Shown here: positions 24,890-31,943 of the stretch, piece by piece | Layout: each line of letters starts with the position of its first letter | How positions within the stretch are numbered: the first letter of the stretch is position 1 | From: JAQBDA01 sp041301185 | Lineage (GTDB): Bacteria > Chloroflexota > Anaerolineae > Anaerolineales > UBA4823 | Direction of reading: 5' to 3' | DNA length: 44,336 nt | Assembly (NCBI GenBank): GCA_041301185.1 | Contig: JBFYSV010000092.1 | Location: 1 to 44,336, forward strand | Position numbers and translations under genes: made by a program | Notes under the pieces: generated by a model | What the model was told of the DNA's origin: nothing | Databases searched by the model: none | What the model saw: the letters and a program-made list of their open reading frames with translations, nothing else

Positions 24890-25369
24890 CTATCCTGCAG
24901 CTGGCATAGCGTACTCACCGCTCTTCACCAGTCTGCGCTGACCGTTTTCTTCTTCGAAAAGCTGGTATTTTAATCTGATTGGAAAGACCTTCTCGAACAT
25001 TGCCTGGGCAGGGCAATAGCGGGTGGCAGATAGCTCGATCGCTCGCAGCAGAGCAGATTCATCCAGCCCACGCCCAACCACAAGATATTCAATCTCCGCA
25101 CTGGTGATCACCTTGGGATGTTCTTCCGAGCGGCTGGCATGCACCTGAACTTCAAAGGATGTCACATCCTGGCGTTTCTTGTGCAAAATTGAGATCACAT
25201 CCATGGCGGTACAGCCTGCCAGACCGGTAGCGATAAGCTCCATCGGGCGAAAACCATCCTCGTCTCCCCCCACCCCGGCATCGGCTCCCAGAGGTACATT
25301 AAACCCGGTATCAGCCGATCCAGTAAATGTCATGCGCTGTTGCCAGGTTACTTTTGCATCCATCTTCAT
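24890..25369 (-). CDS. OsmC-family peroxiredoxin-like protein
   Basis: A 159-residue OsmC/Ohr superfamily protein, closest to the YhfA-like branch. Two conserved cysteines are present: one in ATGLAGCTAMDV (about residue 53) and one in ATRYCPAQAMFEKV (about 127). This pair reduces organic hydroperoxides in characterised members. The family Glu/Arg network cannot be verified by eye. It starts 1 base after the stop of the TlpA-like gene and has GGAAGA upstream. Its place between a thioredoxin-like and a rhodanese gene supports a role in thiol-based peroxide defence. Confidence 0.9.
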   Translation of the reverse strand: MKMDAKVTWQQRMTFTGSADTGFNVPLGADAGVGGDEDGFRPMELIATGLAGCTAMDVISILHKKRQDVTSFEVQVHASRSEEHPKVITSAEIEYLVVGRGLDESALLRAIELSATRYCPAQAMFEKVFPIRLKYQLFEEENGQRRLVKSGEYAMPAAG

Positions 25370-25370
25370 A

Positions 25371-25958
25371 CTATTCTTCCTTCAACAACGGAGTTACGTA
25401 TTTTTCCAGCACGTCCCGGCTCACAGCCCCTGCCCACGCCAGCCGTACCGTGCCATCCCGGTCGATGACATACGAGCTGGGCAGCCCCTGGTTACGGAAA
25501 GCGGCAATCGCCTTCATGCTGACATCTGGCCAGACCGGAAAAGTTAAGCCGTATTCTTGAACAAATTTCACGATCTCTGGAACCGGGTCACCGGCATCGA
25601 TGGCGATGATCGTAAAACCTTTTTTATGGTGATCTTCAAAATAGGCCTGCAGAGTGGGCATCTCTGCCTTGCAAGGCGGGCACCAGGTCGCCCAATTGTT
25701 CACCAGAACCACTGTTCCTTGTAAATCTTGCAGAGAGACCGGGTTACCCTCGAGGTCGGTGAGGCTCAGCTCGGGCGCCGGAAAACTCACCTCCATCGGT
25801 ATCGCCGAGCGTTCGCCGGTGGATTCAGCCGTTGCACCGGGTTTGGGCAAAGCCACCAGCGCGACCACGCCCAGCAGCAACAATCCTGCGCCGATCAGAG
25901 CCAACGCTATAACCTTGCTGCGATTTTGCTGTTTCATATTTTTTCGGTGTACGGCCAT
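25371..25958 (-). CDS. TlpA-like membrane-anchored thiol-disulfide oxidoreductase
   Basis: A 195-residue protein with an N-terminal membrane anchor (about residues 15-35) and an extracytoplasmic thioredoxin fold of the TlpA/ResA type. The redox site is NNWATWCPPCKAEMP, and the cis-proline lies in QGLPSSYVIDRDG. It would reduce or oxidise thiols outside the membrane, as in cytochrome maturation or disulfide relay. The ATG at 25958 with AGAAGG upstream is preferred to a TTG at 25976 that overlaps the PDO stop. It stands directly downstream of the selenoprotein candidate. Confidence 0.93.
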   Translation of the reverse strand: MAVHRKNMKQQNRSKVIALALIGAGLLLLGVVALVALPKPGATAESTGERSAIPMEVSFPAPELSLTDLEGNPVSLQDLQGTVVLVNNWATWCPPCKAEMPTLQAYFEDHHKKGFTIIAIDAGDPVPEIVKFVQEYGLTFPVWPDVSMKAIAAFRNQGLPSSYVIDRDGTVRLAWAGAVSRDVLEKYVTPLLKEE

Positions 25959-25972
25959 TCCAGCTAGCCTTC

Positions 25973-26641
25973 TCAATTTTTCAACGCGCGCCGGATTTCT
26001 TCTACCAGGTGATCTTCCGGCACCGCTCCGATTACATGTCCTGCCCCATCATTGATGGTCGTCTGCGGCACACCGCTGACTCCGTGCCGGTCTGAAAGTT
26101 CTGGGAACTCCATCGCCTCGACCATCTCTGCCTGCACCCACGGGCTTTCCAACGCCATCTGGTGAGCGAGCACCACGGCTCGCGGGCAATAGGGTCAGGT
26201 AGGTGTGACAAACACCTGTAATAGCACCGGTTGCTTTACGTCTTGCAAGAAACGGCGCGTCTCCTGGCTCAACCCCGATTCCCGGCTGGAGACCAGCACC
26301 AGGTCATGGATCAGGGTGCTGAACTCATGCCCGGAGGGGATGCCAGCCAGGCGGACACCGTAGTCGGTTACCTGGTCGCCATCGCGGGCTGCAATCACCA
26401 GTCCTGGGACTTTGTCCACGTTGTACTGGCGGGCAAGCTCGGCATCCGCATCGATATCGTACTCCTTGAGACTCAGCTTTTCTGATATTGCAACCACTTC
26501 GCCTGCCAGTTGCAGCGTGTCGTCACAATACTCGCAGTCCGCCATGCTGCCAAAAAACATCACCTCAACCGGCTTGTCCAGCTGCTCGAACACTTCTCGT
26601 ATCTGACTGACAATGTTTTCATTTAATAGTTTCTCTGCCAT
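25973..26641 (-). CDS. Probable selenoprotein: protein disulfide oxidoreductase with UPYC motif (in-frame TGA at 26195-26197)
   Basis: Reading through one TGA gives a 222-residue protein with two thioredoxin-like domains, the size of archaeal-type PDO (glutaredoxin-like family). Domain 1 (about 1-115) has the redox pair GSMADCEYCDD (Cys36, Cys39) and cis-Pro in VDKVPGLVI. Domain 2 has LQVFVTPT, then the TGA as codon 149, then PYCPRAVVLAHQ, and cis-Pro in GVSGVPQTTIND. The TGA stands exactly where the first Cys of CPYC is expected, so it probably encodes selenocysteine. The frame is open on both sides and ends at 25973. A hairpin at 26166-26183 fits a bacterial SECIS. The start at 26641 has AAAGGAG upstream. 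A nonsense mutation is the alternative. No sel genes are in the window. Confidence 0.8.
26166..26183 (-). promoter_or_regulatory. SECIS-like hairpin downstream of the in-frame TGA
   Basis: On the coding strand GCGAGC and GCTCGC form a perfect 6-bp stem with loop CGTGGT. The loop starts 17 bases after the TGA and has G as its second base. Both fit the published bacterial SECIS pattern (apical loop 16-37 bases after UGA, G among the first two loop bases). A chance hairpin cannot be excluded. Confidence 0.6.
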
Positions 26642-26687
26642 AACTTTTATGCTCCTTTTGCCCAACCCGGGGCAATAAAATCGATTA

Positions 26688-26894
26688 TCAGGTAAAGCAC
26701 CCGCCCACGGCATAACCACATTTGGGACAGCTTAGATTGAGCAGACCGTCATACTCCAGCCGTCCCTGCTTGCATTGCGGGCAAAGGTCACCGGCGCGCA
26801 ATTTGGCTGGGGCGATACGATCTTGCTCCTGTTCCACCAAATTATCGCGGAGAACCGGTAGTACACGGGGAGGCGGCTTTTCGGGCATTGGCAT
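26688..26894 (-). CDS. Small zinc-ribbon protein
   Basis: A 68-residue protein starting at the ATG at 26894 (an ATG at 26888 is also possible). A polar N-terminus leads to a two-knuckle zinc ribbon, LCPQCKQGRLEYDG and then LSCPKCGYAVGGCFT. The fifth cysteine, four residues from the end, is unusual and might be a redox site. It lies 10 bases after the anti-sigma gene and 46 bases before the PDO gene, in the same orientation. Function unknown. Confidence 0.78.
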   Translation of the reverse strand: MPMPEKPPPRVLPVLRDNLVEQEQDRIAPAKLRAGDLCPQCKQGRLEYDGLLNLSCPKCGYAVGGCFT

Positions 26895-26904
26895 AGCCGC
26901 AGTC

Positions 26905-27156
26905 TTACTTCTCCAGGTAATCGTCCAAATCCAGGCATTTGAAAAGACGATCACGCACCCCTTGGGGGACGTCTACCTGGCTGGCTGTCGTATGGTATAA
27001 ATACACGGTTTTCTCCAGTGTATCCACCACCACCCGGCAATTCTCACAGTCGGCGAGGTGGCGCTCCAACTCTGCACACAGATCCGCCTCCAGGTTACCA
27101 TCGATATACTCCGAGAGCGATCCCAATAAATGCCGGCACTCGTGATGTTCCATCAT
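26905..27156 (-). CDS. ZAS-type anti-sigma factor (zf-HC2)
   Basis: An 83-residue soluble protein with the zinc-binding anti-sigma signature H-x3-C-x2-C (HLADCENC, about residues 33-40) plus an upstream His/Cys cluster (HHECRHL). ZAS proteins such as RsrA hold their ECF sigma factor until zinc or thiol oxidation changes their fold. No membrane helix is seen, so the sensing is cytoplasmic. Its start overlaps the stop of the sigma gene (ATGA), which means tight translational coupling. The thiol redox genes downstream fit an RsrA-like redox sensor, but that role is inferred. Confidence 0.9.
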   Translation of the reverse strand: MMEHHECRHLLGSLSEYIDGNLEADLCAELERHLADCENCRVVVDTLEKTVYLYHTTASQVDVPQGVRDRLFKCLDLDDYLEK

Positions 27157-27761
27157 ACAGGTTTGCCTTCTCGTAATTTGCTACCATAATAACCACTCAA
27201 CTCTTCTCGCAACTGCATCCGGGCTCGTGAGAGGCGGGTTTTCACTGCTGTTTCGCTCAAGTCGAGAACCTGGCTGACTTCCTGGGTATCCAGCCCCTGA
27301 ATATCCCTGAGCACAAAGACCACCCGGAGATTCGGGGCAAGCTTACCGACAGCCTGATCCAGGTAAGATTTCGCTTCACTCGACATCATCTCTTCTTCGG
27401 GCATGCAGCACCAATCGACAATTTGCACGGGCTCTTGATCGTCGTCAGCCATATCGGGGGTCTCATCGATTGAGACTGTATCCAGCTTTTTGCGCCGTAA
27501 AAACATCAGCGCTTCATTGGTAGCAATCCGGTACAACCAGGTGGACAGCCTGGAACGGCCATCAAAGCCTTTCAAATGGCGATATGCTTTCAGAAAAGTC
27601 TCCTGCAAGATATCCTCAGCATCCTGAGGGTCGTTCACCATCCTTATCGCCAGGCGGTAGATCATCTCGTAATTGGCTTCAACCAGCCGGGCAAACTCAA
27701 CTCGATCCCCTGCTCGCAAGGCGTCCAGGGAGTAATCTTGTAGTGCTTTACCTGTACTCAT
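27153..27761 (-). CDS. ECF-type RNA polymerase sigma factor
   Basis: A 202-residue extracytoplasmic-function sigma factor. Region 2 is seen in ANYEMIYRLAIRMVNDPQDA followed by EDILQETFLKAYRHL and STWLYRIATNEALMFLRRKK. Region 4 is at about 140-190, with VFVLRDIQGLDTQEVSQVLD and SETAVKTRLSRARMQLRE. An acidic linker of about 30 residues separates them. Two adjacent cysteines (DWCCMPEEE) lie in that linker. GAGG precedes the ATG by about 10 bases. It heads a compact seven-gene run of redox proteins and is probably inhibited by the next gene. Confidence 0.94.
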   Translation of the reverse strand: MSTGKALQDYSLDALRAGDRVEFARLVEANYEMIYRLAIRMVNDPQDAEDILQETFLKAYRHLKGFDGRSRLSTWLYRIATNEALMFLRRKKLDTVSIDETPDMADDDQEPVQIVDWCCMPEEEMMSSEAKSYLDQAVGKLAPNLRVVFVLRDIQGLDTQEVSQVLDLSETAVKTRLSRARMQLREELSGYYGSKLREGKPV

Positions 27762-27818
27762 TTAGATGCATCCTCAATGAAAAGGTTGCGCGGATGGCAG
27801 ACAAAATCGACCAGTAGT

Positions 27819-27846
27819 TTTATCCCGCCACCAGTAATCGTGACAA
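27819..27846 (-). promoter_or_regulatory. Candidate promoter of the sigma/redox operon
   Basis: On the minus strand TTGTCA (27841-27846) and GATAAA (27819-27824) are 16 bases apart, about 60 bases before the sigma factor start. No clear ECF-type promoter pair was found, so autoregulation is not shown by sequence. Confidence 0.4.
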
Positions 27847-27876
27847 GTCTATCTGCGCGGGGGAGATTCTATCATA

Positions 27877-27905
27877 TTGACCTCGACGGAGCGCTATGCT
27901 ATAGT
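27877..27905 (+). promoter_or_regulatory. Sigma-A-type promoter of the SAM hydroxide adenosyltransferase gene
   Basis: TTGACC (27877-27882) and TATAGT (27900-27905) have 17-base spacing. The expected transcript start near 27912 lies downstream of the earliest in-frame ATG (27777), which supports the GTG at 27945 as the real start. Confidence 0.75.
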
Positions 27906-27944
27906 CTTTGGCTGAAACCCATCAATTTTCGCAAGGAGGGCAGC

Positions 27945-28757
27945 GTGAGGTGCATAACTCTAATGACCGATTTCGGCCTCAAGGATGGAAATGTTGGTGT
28001 GATGAAAGGCGTCATCTGGGGCATTGCCCCACAGTCCCAGATCATCGATTTGAGTCACCTGATCGGACCGCAAAATGTAGGTGAAGCAGCGGTGATCTTA
28101 TCCCGGTCAGCGCCATATTTTCCGCAAGGCACCATCCATGTTGTGGTGGTTGACCCTGGGGTAGGCACCGCTCGCAGGCCCATTGCGGCCCAGATCGGCT
28201 CACAGTTTTTCGTCGGCCCAGACAATGGCATCCTGACCGCCTGGCTGGAACAATCCGAAAACAGGGGACAAGAGAGCCGATTTTACCAGCTTGACCGCCC
28301 TCAATATTGGTTGGCGGAGGTCAGCCATGTCTTTCACGGGCGAGATATCTTTGCCCCAACAGCCGCCCACCTGGCAAATGGCGTGACGCTGGACACACTC
28401 GGCAGCCCGATCTCGGACCTGCTGCGACTGCAACTACCTCAGCCGCAACCCGTACCACACGGGTTGCTCGGCGAGATCATCCATGTCGATCACTTTGGCA
28501 GTCTATCAACCAATATCCGCCGTGAGCATCTCAATCCCCTGCTTGCCTCCCAGGCTGAGCTAATCGTGCGCCTGGGGGGCGTGGAAATCAAAGGCATGGT
28601 GAACACCTTCGGTGAGCGCCCGGCAGGCGAACTGGTAGCCTTGTACGGAAGCACAGGCAACCTGATCGTCTCGGTAGTCAACGGCAGCGCCGCCGAGCGC
28701 TTGAACGTCGGGCCGGGCGAGAGAGTGGAAGTTTATCTAGCTGGCCCTCACAGGTAA
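27945..28757 (+). CDS. SAM hydroxide adenosyltransferase (DUF62 family)
   Basis: A 270-residue protein of the family that splits S-adenosylmethionine with water to adenosine and methionine; halogenase relatives use halide instead. Family marks: TLMTDFGLKDGNVGVMKGV at the N-terminus, VDPGVGTARR, GPDNG, HGRDIFAPTAAHLA and DHFGSLSTNI. The Arg-Asp-His of the hydroxide enzymes is suggested by HGRDIF. The GTG at 27945 has AAGGAGG 5 bases upstream. It diverges from the sigma factor gene. Confidence 0.92.
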   Translation: MRCITLMTDFGLKDGNVGVMKGVIWGIAPQSQIIDLSHLIGPQNVGEAAVILSRSAPYFPQGTIHVVVVDPGVGTARRPIAAQIGSQFFVGPDNGILTAWLEQSENRGQESRFYQLDRPQYWLAEVSHVFHGRDIFAPTAAHLANGVTLDTLGSPISDLLRLQLPQPQPVPHGLLGEIIHVDHFGSLSTNIRREHLNPLLASQAELIVRLGGVEIKGMVNTFGERPAGELVALYGSTGNLIVSVVNGSAAERLNVGPGERVEVYLAGPHR

Positions 28758-28771
28758 CCGCAAGCCATTTA

Positions 28772-29464
28772 TCATGGCAGCCCGGAAACCAGCTCGGCGG
28801 CTTCTCCCATGAGGTGCGAAGCATCTGCCCAGCGGACAAGCTCCCCCTGCCAACGATCATCCACTTTTTGCATGGCGATCTCGCTGACCGCACAGTTATG
28901 AAAATCTGTACGGCGTAAAATTTCCCGGTCTGTACCCGGGCACAGATCCATCAAGCCAGCCGAAAATATGCCGCCGTGCCCTACGACAACGATCTCACCC
29001 CCCGGGGAGCAATCCAGGGCGGTCTCAATTCCTTCTCGTAATCGCTGCCGTGCCATGAAATAGTTTTCCCCGCCTGGAAAGCAGGTCTCCGGCTTACCGT
29101 TCATCCAATCTCGAATAACCTCGGAATGAATTTGCCAAGCCTGCGGATCGTTCCCCATTTCTTCCAGATGACCGACATCCAGCTCGCGGAAGTTTTCGGC
29201 AATCCTGATTTGCAACCCATTGATGGCAGCCACAATCTCAGCAGTCTCCCTGGCCCTCTTCAAAGGAGAGGCATAGATCCCAGCGATATTGATATTCCGA
29301 AAATAATACCCCGTCTGTTCAGCCTGCATACGACCCTTAGGCGTGAGCGAGTAGTCCACCTTTCGGCAAGACATCTCTTTGGTGAGGTTAGCCGGATTTT
29401 CCCCGTGCCGAAGTAGATAAACCGTTCGTACCACGCCCTTTGGATTTGCCTTTTCGGATGACAT
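28772..29464 (-). CDS. Histidine phosphatase family protein
   Basis: A 230-residue member of the phosphoglycerate-mutase-like superfamily. The phospho-histidine motif is LLRHGEN (about residues 18-24), with the second basic pocket in SPLKRARETAEIV and the catalytic GHGG near residue 160. Substrate is not predictable; small phosphoesters such as sugar phosphates or alpha-ribazole phosphate are usual. The ATG at 29464 is preferred over one at 29488. It is convergent with the SAM hydroxide enzyme and divergent from the galactosidase. Confidence 0.9.
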   Translation of the reverse strand: MSSEKANPKGVVRTVYLLRHGENPANLTKEMSCRKVDYSLTPKGRMQAEQTGYYFRNINIAGIYASPLKRARETAEIVAAINGLQIRIAENFRELDVGHLEEMGNDPQAWQIHSEVIRDWMNGKPETCFPGGENYFMARQRLREGIETALDCSPGGEIVVVGHGGIFSAGLMDLCPGTDREILRRTDFHNCAVSEIAMQKVDDRWQGELVRWADASHLMGEAAELVSGLP

Positions 29465-29507
29465 GGGATAAAGTATACTCGACAACAAAACCAGTCTCGG
29501 ATCATTT

Positions 29508-29527
29508 ACCAGAGGTTAACCTCTGGT
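29508..29527. promoter_or_regulatory. 20-bp perfect palindrome, candidate operator
   Basis: ACCAGAGGTTAACCTCTGGT is perfectly palindromic and lies in the 103-base gap between the divergent histidine phosphatase and galactosidase genes, 41 bases before the chosen galactosidase start. It has no T run, so it is not a terminator. It resembles a binding site for a dimeric regulator; no regulator gene is adjacent. Confidence 0.55.
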
Positions 29528-29567
29528 GATCACCCAATACAACCCTTGCCTGCCCACCTTCTTAGCC

Positions 29568-31943
29568 ATGCCAACTATGGAAAATGACTGGCTACAGTTT
29601 CACATAGATCCCCCAAACGCTACCTGGGATCTGATCGACCGCCACGACGATCGGATCGCCTTGCAGAAAGCCGGTATGCGGGTGACTTACCGGCGCGGCT
29701 CCAAACGCTTTTCTGCCTTGCAGGAATGGCTTTCGCCGCGCATCACAGAAAGCGAGGCGATCCCATCGCCTCACGGGCGGCTCCACCTGCTGGAGGCGAG
29801 CTGCAACCCGGATGCGCAGGGTCTGGCAATTAAGCTGAGCTTTGCGCTATCTGATTCACATCCCTTCCTGTTTTGGAAGCTACAGCTTGAAAATCACGGC
29901 GAACAACCCGTGCAGATCGAGCGGATCGAGTTGCTGCGCCTGGACCCGGCAGCAGGCGGAACGATTTTTGCCAGACCGCCTCTCAACCCGGCATTTTTCT
30001 CCAATGGCTGGCAATCCTGGTCGTATTGCGGTGTCTACGGGGCAGGCGACCAGTTTCACCGTACCCGTTTGGGCCCGCTGCGCGCCCCAACGGACGTCAA
30101 CCAGGGAACCCCGCAGCCCTCTCGGCGGGGTCACTTTTCCAGCGATATGTTCGCCGTGCTGGGCGACCGGGTTCTGCGCGCCGGTATTCTGGCAGGGTTC
30201 TTATCCCAGAAGCAGCATTTTGGCAGCCTGGAAGCCCGTATCGACTCATCACTTCCCAGGCTGCGCATGTGGGCCAACGGCGATGGCGTCCGGCTGGATT
30301 CGGGTGCCGGTATGAATACCGATTGGGCTTGCTTGCAATTCATCCAAATCGACCAGCCTGATCCATTAGGCGCATACCTTGAGCGGGTTGCCCGAGAACA
30401 TGGCCTGGAAGATTTACCCCCCGCCCGTTACCCCTCGCCGACCGGCTGGTGCTCCTGGTACCAGTTCTCATCCGAGCAATATACCGGGACCATCACAGCC
30501 AGCGCGCTGGAAAGCAACCTGGATGCCCTTCGCAGGCTGCAAATCAACCTGCCTCTGCAAATCTTCCAGATCGATGACGGTTACCAGGCTCAGGTGGGCG
30601 ACTGGTTTAACTTTGCAACAACTTTTCCGCAAGGCGTCGCCCCTTTGGCAGAAAAAATCGCTTCAGATGGTTTGACTCCCGGGCTATGGTTGGCGCCGTT
30701 CATCGTCCATCCCAAATCCAGACTGGCGGCTGAGCATCCCGACTGGCTGTTGCGCGGCCGCCTTAATCGCCCGGTCAATGCCGGTTTCCTGTGGAATACA
30801 ATCGCTACCGCCCTGGATCTTACTCAACCGGACGCACTGGCATATGCCAGCCAGGTCGTCGAGCGCGCCGTCCATGAGTGGGGTTTTCCGTATATTAAGC
30901 TGGATTTCCTGTATGCCGGCGCTTTACCTGGCAAGCGTCATGACCCTACCGTCACGCGCGCCCAGGCTCTGCGCGCCGGGATAGAAGCCTTGCGCGCCGC
31001 AGCAGGGGATGCGGCCTTCCTGCTGGGTTGTGGCTCTCCCCTGGGATCTGCCATCGGGCTGGTGAACGCCATGCGCATCAATCCAGACACGCATTGGACC
31101 TGGTACCCGGATATCAACGGGCTGCAATCTCTCGTCCGCCACGAAGCCAACCTGCCCTCCGCGTATTACGCTTCCCGAAACGCGATCAGCCGCGCTCCAC
31201 TGCACCGGCGCTGGTGGATCAATGACCCCGACTGCCTGCTGCTGCGCGAGAATACCTCCCTCACCGAAGCCGAAGTCCGCACCACGGCGAGCGTTGTCAG
31301 TATGACTGGCGGCTCGTTGATCCTGTCTGACGATCTGCCGGCATTATCCCCAGCGCGCCTGCAAATTGCCGAACGCCTGCTACCGCTGGCGGGCCGCGCC
31401 GCCCAAATCCTGGAGTGGTTTGACCTTGAAACCCCCAGCCGCCTGCGGCTTGACCTGGAAAACTCGGCTGGGGAGTGGCACTTGCTGGCGTATATCAACT
31501 GGGATGATGAGCCCCAGGATATCACCGTTAACCTGCGCGAGTTCGGTCTCGACCCGCAGGTGACCTACTTGGCACGCGAGTTCTGGACTCAGAAGACCCA
31601 CCGCATGGGGCGTGGCAAGCTCTTACGAGAGAGGCTTCTGCCCCACGACGCTTTGCTGCTCGCTGTTCGTCCATTGACCAGCGGTCAGCCGCAATACCTG
31701 GGAAGCGACTTGCACATCACACAGGGGATTGAGGTCGCCTCGTGGAAAATTACCCCTCGTAGGGTGGCGGTCAAGTTAGAACGTCCAGGCAGCGCGCAAG
31801 GTTCAGTCCTGCTCAGCCTGCCCAAGCCGCCTAAGAAAGCACTATTGGATGGGCAAGATTGCCACTGGCAGACTGTAAAGGAAGGCATCTACACGTTTTC
31901 TGTAAAATTCGATCGGGCTGCTACACTGCTCTTGCACAGGTAA
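29568..31943 (+). CDS. Alpha-galactosidase, GH36 family
   Basis: A 791-residue glycoside hydrolase that would release terminal alpha-galactose from melibiose, raffinose or glycans. Seen in order: an N-terminal beta-sandwich, the barrel start GWCSWYQFSSEQY, FQIDDGYQAQVGDW, GLWLAPFIVHPKS, the nucleophile Asp446 in YIKLDFLYAG, LLGCGSPLGSAIG, and the likely acid/base Asp in MRINPDTHWTW. A C-terminal beta domain closes it. No signal peptide, so it acts in the cytoplasm on imported sugars. The ATG at 29568 is chosen; a GTG at 29526 would overlap the palindrome. Its stop overlaps the next start (TAATG). Confidence 0.93.
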   Translation: MPTMENDWLQFHIDPPNATWDLIDRHDDRIALQKAGMRVTYRRGSKRFSALQEWLSPRITESEAIPSPHGRLHLLEASCNPDAQGLAIKLSFALSDSHPFLFWKLQLENHGEQPVQIERIELLRLDPAAGGTIFARPPLNPAFFSNGWQSWSYCGVYGAGDQFHRTRLGPLRAPTDVNQGTPQPSRRGHFSSDMFAVLGDRVLRAGILAGFLSQKQHFGSLEARIDSSLPRLRMWANGDGVRLDSGAGMNTDWACLQFIQIDQPDPLGAYLERVAREHGLEDLPPARYPSPTGWCSWYQFSSEQYTGTITASALESNLDALRRLQINLPLQIFQIDDGYQAQVGDWFNFATTFPQGVAPLAEKIASDGLTPGLWLAPFIVHPKSRLAAEHPDWLLRGRLNRPVNAGFLWNTIATALDLTQPDALAYASQVVERAVHEWGFPYIKLDFLYAGALPGKRHDPTVTRAQALRAGIEALRAAAGDAAFLLGCGSPLGSAIGLVNAMRINPDTHWTWYPDINGLQSLVRHEANLPSAYYASRNAISRAPLHRRWWINDPDCLLLRENTSLTEAEVRTTASVVSMTGGSLILSDDLPALSPARLQIAERLLPLAGRAAQILEWFDLETPSRLRLDLENSAGEWHLLAYINWDDEPQDITVNLREFGLDPQVTYLAREFWTQKTHRMGRGKLLRERLLPHDALLLAVRPLTSGQPQYLGSDLHITQGIEVASWKITPRRVAVKLERPGSAQGSVLLSLPKPPKKALLDGQDCHWQTVKEGIYTFSVKFDRAATLLLHR

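Noticed and set aside
26195..26197. Reading the PDO gene as two separate genes or a simple pseudogene
   Set aside because: The downstream part lacks its own ribosome site, stays in the same frame and begins exactly at the redox motif. Recoding as selenocysteine explains all of this better, although a mutation is not excluded.
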